Shown: in pieces, positions 59,028 to 64,000 of the stretch | Position numbering within the stretch: position 1 is the stretch's first letter | Layout of the letters: the number at the start of each line of letters is the position of its first letter | From: Lantana camara | Taxonomy: Eukaryota > Streptophyta > Magnoliopsida > Lamiales > Verbenaceae | Reading direction: 5' to 3' | Assembly: GCA_037501455.1 (NCBI GenBank) | Contig: CM074862.1 | Location: forward strand, 54,529,501-54,593,500 | Length of the DNA stretch: 64,000 bases | Notes under the pieces: model-generated | Seen by the model: only the letters and a program-made list of their open reading frames with translations | Told to the model about the DNA's origin: nothing | Databases searched by the model: none | Program-made: the position numbers and the translations under genes

Positions 59028-59353
59028 GTTCATGTGCACAATTAATGCCACTTAGACACATAAACGATTTAATCATTCATTGCGCGAATCGATTGTGCAA
59101 ATTCATTATCACTCTTTCATTTAATACAAATCGTTCATTCAATATCAATTGATAACACATTATAACACATGTTAAGAATGCATATGAATCATTTAGAGGT
59201 GAAAGGAATCCCTTAAACACATAAAGAATGCATTGGTTGCAAGAAGAGCAATAATATACCATTTAAACATTCATGCGCAAAAGTCACATTTTCACCTCGT
59301 AAAATAATCTATGAAATTCATAACCACTTCATAACACATCATTCAATAAGCCA
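59028..59353 (-). mobile_element. Element A 5' LTR, part 2
   Basis: Continues A's LTR after B's right TSD. AT-rich, no gene. Its identity rests on continuity across the B insertion and on matching base composition, not on a second complete copy. Confidence 0.5.
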
Positions 59354-59870
59354 TGTAACGCCCCGCGTTTTCGTACATACAGGTATGACGTCAAAGGGTT
59401 CGATAATTGCACTTTTAAGTATTTAATTATGTAACTACATGATAATCTTAATATTCTTATGCTATTTGAACTGATGTGAAATAATTGTCAGGGAGTTTAA
59501 TTTGAATTCTTGAACGTTTTGTATATGTTATTATGATGTGCCTCGTTTGGTTCCGTTTTGATTTCCGTTCTCTGTGAAAACTGGGTATGTATGAACTATA
59601 TGTATTATGATCATGTTTATATGTTCGTTGCAGGATTTTATTCTCGTTTGGCTTAGTTTTGGATTCGTTTATGCGATGAGAACCAAAAAGGGGCTAAAGG
59701 GTATTTAGCACGCCATGTGTTCCGGGCGGCGTAACTTGAGCTCGGGAACTCGGAATAGAGTTCCGTCACCTCCATTGGACTCGTATCAATGATTCGGATC
59801 TGATGGAATAAGCCTCATATTTTTCTAAGACCATTTAAACCTCTAAAACTCAACCAAAACTAGCACCTCG
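59354..59870 (+). mobile_element. Gypsy LTR 5' fragment, plus strand
   Basis: Starts TGTAACGCCCCGCGTTTTCG and contains the GGGGCTAAAGGGTATTTAGC, ACTTGAGCTCGGGAA and GTTCCGTCACCTCC stretches found in B's LTR start. It loses similarity around 59870 with no recognisable LTR end. Confidence 0.65.
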
Positions 59871-60330
59871 TACCTAAATTTTAGGAATAGTTCCCTTAAA
59901 GTCGATTGTATATTCGCTTTAGTACTTTCCCTTTTGTAAATCACAGACAATCTTTGAATAATAAACGAACTTTGGCAACACTTCTTTATATGCTCTTGTT
60001 TGATTGTATGATTACTTTAACTACACATGTACAAGAACTCCCCTAATCAATATGACTTGTAGGACTCAACCATTTAGGTGAAATGGTTCATGGAACGAGC
60101 CCTATATCACATAAGTCATGATTAGAAATCACTCAAAGCTGATGAGTCCTAAAGATAGTGGGAGTGTCGAATTGACTCGTTCAAGGCTTGCTCGTGTGAT
60201 CACGCCCTTAAGATGAACCACCTTGTTTAATGGGGTGCAAAGTGTATTGTTGATACGTGCATGATACATGGGGGTGCTTGCTTATTCTATGCTAGTACAC
60301 TGAGGTGTCCCTTGTAAGAAGATTCCAAAA
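59871..60330. other. Unassigned non-coding segment
   Basis: Repeat-like sequence between the gypsy LTR fragment and the next LTR-like block. I see no open frame with a domain, no tandem repeat and no clear terminus. Confidence 0.5.
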
Positions 60331-60338
60331 TGGGAAAT

Positions 60339-60368
60339 GAAGTTTCTATTTTTGGAAATAGAAACTTC
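60339..60368. repeat. 13-bp perfect inverted repeat
   Basis: Arms GAAGTTTCTATTT (60339-60351) and AAATAGAAACTTC (60356-60368) around TTGG. Confidence 0.92.
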
Positions 60369-61122
60369 TAGATTAGAAAATATCTCACGAGTCTATAACT
60401 CAATTTCTTGTTAATTAAATAACTAAACACAAGAAAAATGATCACAAATAAATTTTATTGATTTATTTGAACTTGCGGGTACAATCTCTAATTTATTCCT
60501 CTAATTCTTGCTACAAGAATTTATTGAAGTTCGGAAGGTTTGAAACGCCTTTGTTGACTTTGGAGCTTCGATCTTCTGTTGAATTTGATTTGCTTCTGAA
60601 AACTTTAATCACGGGTCTTTCGACTTAATCGCGAATTAAACACCTTGATTTGACGAACACCGAAGAATACACCAATGAACACCTTTGATGTTTATTTGAA
60701 TTTATTGAGGAGCAATGCCGAAATCTAAATTTGATGCCTTGATTGCGGATTGAGCACCTCACTTTGTTGACTTTCTCGAAGAACGCCTTGGAGCACCTTC
60801 GAATTTGATTTGAGAAGAACGCCAGATTCGCGGACTTGACGTCTTATTGCGGGTCGGACGCTCTGATTTTGGTTGATTTCCACGAAGAACGTGAAGAACG
60901 CCTTGAATCTCACTTCGATCTTTGAAGAGAGCAATGCCGAAACACCACTTCGATGCCTTGACACCGGATTAAACGCCGTTGATGCTGACTTCTGCGAAGA
61001 ACGCCGTTACAGATGCAGAAGAACACTGAGGATGCTGAAGAACACCGGAGAGCTTCTTTCTCCTTGCTTTGTGGCTTGCTCTTTCGTATCTCCGAGTTGT
61101 GAGAGTAGTTTGTAGAATACCT

Positions 61123-61132
61123 CTATTTATAG
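61123..61132 (-). promoter_or_regulatory. TATA box, minus strand
   Basis: Minus-strand CGCCTATAAATAGAGG is a textbook plant TATA context; transcription would run leftward from about 61095. Confidence 0.6.
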
Positions 61133-61565
61133 GCGTAGGGTTGAACCTTGTGATAATTATCCCTTAATTAATTTATTTATTTATTAAAGGGATAATATCA
61201 AACTTATTTATTTATTTATCACTTTAATATATATTAATATTAAAGAAAAAATAAATAAACCACATGTCTTGACTTGATTGGTCCACGTATTGAAGCATGC
61301 CACGTGTCTCATTTGATTGATCATAACCAACTGAACTGCAAGGCTTGATTTGATTCGCCGAAACACTTCAATTTTGACGCGTGTCGATAGTTGATTTGAT
61401 TACAAAATAAATATTAAAATTAGCAATTAAATCAACTATTTAAATATTTTATGGATTTTGATTTAACATTTATCCAAAAAATACAAAAATAAAAAGAATT
61501 AAATTTGATAATTAATATTTAATTACACGTGTCGCATTTGAATATGACGAAAATAATTCGTCCAC

Positions 61566-63055
61566 AAATGCCCCCACTTCAAAGCTCGGCGAAAGACGTG
61601 CCAAGCGTCGTGTCGGCGAAATTTGAAGTAATTAATTTGGCACCCCAAACTTAGAGTTACCGTGGCGTGCACCTTCACTTTTAAACATAGATTCGAGTAT
61701 CAGATGATTAACATGAGACTTTAACAATTGGGTAGCCAAATGATTGGGCCAAAAGTAACGGCCCATCAGGTAACTAATTGACCAACTCTTTGGACTTAAA
61801 TAATCTTCATGTTTGTTCAAGAAATCACGGCTCAGCTCATTAGTATTAAATGAACCAACTTTTTCCTTTCCAAAACAAATTAAGACCCAATTCATTTCCT
61901 CCTTTTTGAGGTAAGTCATGCCTTCCAGGTTCCAAGTCCCTTGACGATACAGAGTATCCCATCAGCTTAAGAACTCTGCTTCACTTCCTTTTTTTTGTAG
62001 TTTTTTTTTTTTTATTTTTTTTAATTATTTCAACAACTTAAAAGAATTTGAATTGGGCTCTGAATGTGAAACTCCTACAACACAACAGGCAACATATACT
62101 GGATCCTACTCACAATCAAACTCTGATTTCTAAGAATCTTCCTTGAGCAGCCGATGTTCGCATATCTTTGATTAAGATTCACGCTAATCCTAAATCAAAG
62201 TTTGATTAGTGGAGTCCTAACCTGACTACATTTCCTTGATGCACATGGAATCCAAGAGATAACCTCTGCAAACCAATTGGATATGGTTTACAGACTTTTA
62301 ATCAAATATGGATTCATACCTTTAAATAGCACGTTAGTTTTAATCATGCTCAAGCAAATTCGAGAAGCTCATCGTGGTGAGCTACATCTTCTACACGTTG
62401 CTTATTTCCCTTCCATCTTTGTCAGGCTCCATCTTCATACGACATATATCGCATCTCTTTTTCTCAGATTCTCTCGAACCTCTTTGCTCAGACTCTCGCT
62501 CACAACGTGTTTGATGAATTTTCCAAGAGAAGCTACTGGAAGAAGAGCTCCCATCTCATAAAGGCAGCCATCGAAATCTGTGATTCGATACAGGTTTCCT
62601 GCTTCGCTTTGCTCTTGAAGTTCTTGGAGAAAGCGTATGGATATGCGCCAAGCTGAGTTCATAGGAATTATCTTTTGCACATCCATTCATCTCCAATATT
62701 TACCCATTTTTGCATTAATAGTTGATCATGCACAACGTAACAGAAAATAAGTAATTTGGATAGCCAAGTCATTGTAGCATTGTCGTGCCCACACTCTTAC
62801 TTTTCTTTTCCTTTTATTCATTGACCTTTGTATCTTTACTTTGAATGGTACAGGAAGTTTCGAGGTTCATAGAAACAATCTTCAACAAAATCTATGTACA
62901 GTAATCTTCTTCTTCGAAGTACTTCGACACCCAACTTCCAGGCTTTTGGTTCCTTTAATGGCTTGCTATTTTTTTCCTAATTTTTTTCACTTATTTTAAT
63001 AAAGATGATTTATTGATCCCGATTTTTGTTTGGTCTTGATTCTTTGTAGATAACC
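61566..63055 (+). other. Upstream region of the PMD pseudogene
   Basis: Mostly low-complexity, AT-rich sequence, including a poly(T) run at about 61990-62030. Just before the ATG, 62970-63050 is T-rich and ends TTCTTTGTAG, a plausible intron acceptor, so a 5'-leader intron is possible. Open frames at 62277-62561 (plus) and 62435-62686 (minus) overlap and show no domain I recognise. Confidence 0.4.
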
Positions 63056-63982
63056 ATGGTGCACTTCAAAGATATCACCACAGCTTCCGGAGTCAAATAA
63101 TTGGTGATCCTCAACAACAAGAAGCAAAACTTCGAGACAGGCACAAAGTTGGCGGTTCATCCTTGCCTCGTCAGACCATATGTGGGCGATCGTGGAAAGA
63201 TGACGGTGTCCTTTCATGTCAAGGAGTGGTCATACCAAATGAGGTTGAGCAAAGCATCGCAAGTGTGGGTTTTGGAAGCAGGTCATCATCAACACTCAAA
63301 TGAACCGTCTCATCTACCGACGCTAGGGCAAATCATCATCGAAGGCTATGTGAAGTGGAGAGATAACTTTCGGTTCAATGGCGAGTTCCACTATGTTTCC
63401 GGATATTGGGAATGGACCGAGGACATACTCAGCCGGTGCAAGGACAAGCTGCAGTCAGCCCAAATATACAGCTTCGTGCGAGCCTCCTTGTTCCTCTACA
63501 ACAGCAACTTGGAGATCATGAAGGCTTTCTGCGAAGGATGGTGTCTGACAACCAACACTCTTCTGACGTCGAAAGGCGAACTATCCATATCGCTCTGGGA
63601 TTTATCCTCTCTGGCGGGTCTCCCAATGACGGATCTTCTCTACGATGAAGTGGACCCCGATGCACAGGAACTCACCGAGAAAGACGAATTCGGAAAGAGA
63701 AATGCAACATTCTAGTCGCCAGTACTTATTCCACACCTATCGCTAGTTGCGAAGGGGCATTCATGGTGGTCAAGTTTCTATCGAAGCCTGGGAGAGTTTT
63801 TGGTGCAAAAAGGCGAAGAAGATGTCCAACTGTCCTCTTACAAGAAAGACGAGTCAACCCAACGGCCACTTGGTGACTTCGGCCCTCATGAAGCATGGAA
63901 TACCGCAGAGGAGAGGTTGTTTGCTAGACTTCGACTTGACGGGAAAAAAAGGGAAGATACTTATTTGGCGGCATTCTTCTAA
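63056..63982 (+). pseudogene. Plant mobile domain (PMD, aminotransferase-like) protein, broken
   Basis: The ATG at 63056 has a good context (AACCATGG). The frame reads MVHFKDITTASGVK, a stop (63098-63100), then a long open stretch. Features include GDRGKMTVSFHVKEWSYQMRL, VWVLEAGHHQHSNEPSHLPTLG, YWEWTEDILSRCKDKL, VRASLFLYNSNLEIMKAFCEGW and GELSISLWDLSSLAGLPM. These match my memory of the plant mobile domain proteins tied to plant transposons and to MAIL/MAIN-type genes. Further in-frame stops are at 63713-63715 and 63980-63982, yet the protein-like frame continues between them. It probably extends past the window. Not functional as it stands. Confidence 0.75.
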
Positions 63983-64000
63983 CAGAAAGCGTCGGGTTGA

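Larger units (their letters stand above)
60331..61565 (-). mobile_element. LTR-like block with TATA box, minus strand (boundaries approximate)
   Basis: On minus this has a CTATAAATAG TATA box (61132-61123) followed by a 5'-leader-like region, then stretches with repeated GGCGTTCTTC-like units (60740-61050). It ends near a strong hairpin at 60339-60368. The layout (AT-rich U3, TATA, leader) suggests an LTR, perhaps Copia-like, but I found no TSD or PBS. It could instead be the promoter region of another element. Confidence 0.4.

Noticed and set aside
62277..62686. Plus frame of 94 residues and minus frame of 83 residues upstream of the PMD pseudogene
   Set aside because: They overlap on opposite strands and neither shows a family I recognise. 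The minus frame (ITDFDGCLYEMGALLPVASLG) looks the more protein-like but cannot be supported alone.

Overview
This 64-kb window is intergenic, retrotransposon-dense DNA from a flowering plant. The evidence is large-LTR Ty3/gypsy chromoviruses primed by initiator tRNA-Met (PBS TGGTATCAGAGC), chromodomain-type integrase tails, nested insertions, and a plant-mobile-domain pseudogene. A eudicot is likely, but the species cannot be told from the sequence. I found no intact host gene.

Layout. Nearly the whole window is one stack of nested elements, dated by exact 5-bp target-site duplications (TSDs). The oldest is element A, a minus-strand chromovirus. Its broken pol and gag lie at about 1.9-6.3 kb and its 5' LTR resumes at 37.3-38.65 kb and again after 59.03 kb. 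Element C (minus, 6315-37208, TSD GCACA) landed 13 bp upstream of A's gag start. C has 3.5-kb LTRs and a 3.3-kb non-coding interior. Element F (plus, 13020-29590, TSD CCAAA) landed inside C's interior. F is a three-LTR, two-interior tandem with an exact 6321-bp period. A 3.9-kb solo LTR, G (31453-35360), lies inside C's 5' LTR. Element B (plus, 38656-59027, TSD GTTCA) landed in A's 5' LTR. B is a recognisable gag-pol chromovirus with one frameshift and three in-frame stops. Non-autonomous element D (minus, 48701-58287, TSD GACTC) is inserted in B's 3' LTR. Solo LTR E (48735-52201, TSD CACCC) is inserted in D's left LTR. To the right, after 59 kb, are a gypsy LTR fragment, a TATA-bearing minus-strand LTR-like block, and a plant mobile domain (PMD) pseudogene running toward the window end.

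Most notable. (1) At 41336-42047, immediately upstream of B's gag start, lies an LTR joined through its primer-binding site to an almost full-length initiator tRNA-Met copy that ends in CCA. The unit begins TG, ends CA and has a near-TSD. It looks like plus-strand strong-stop DNA that copied its tRNA primer and was then integrated. (2) C's interior carries an array of about ten stem-loops with nearly constant loops and different, self-complementary stems, and D has the same type. (3) Families B, C, D and F share a 7-4-7 stem-loop (loop AGGA) next to the polypurine tract; D has a different but still complementary stem. They also share a PBS-overlapping hairpin and a motif of about 20 nt placed 43-44 nt after the PBS. 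These shared cis signals suggest how non-autonomous C, D and F could be mobilised by B-like chromoviruses. (4) Clusters of GC-rich palindromes occur in the LTRs of B, D and F.
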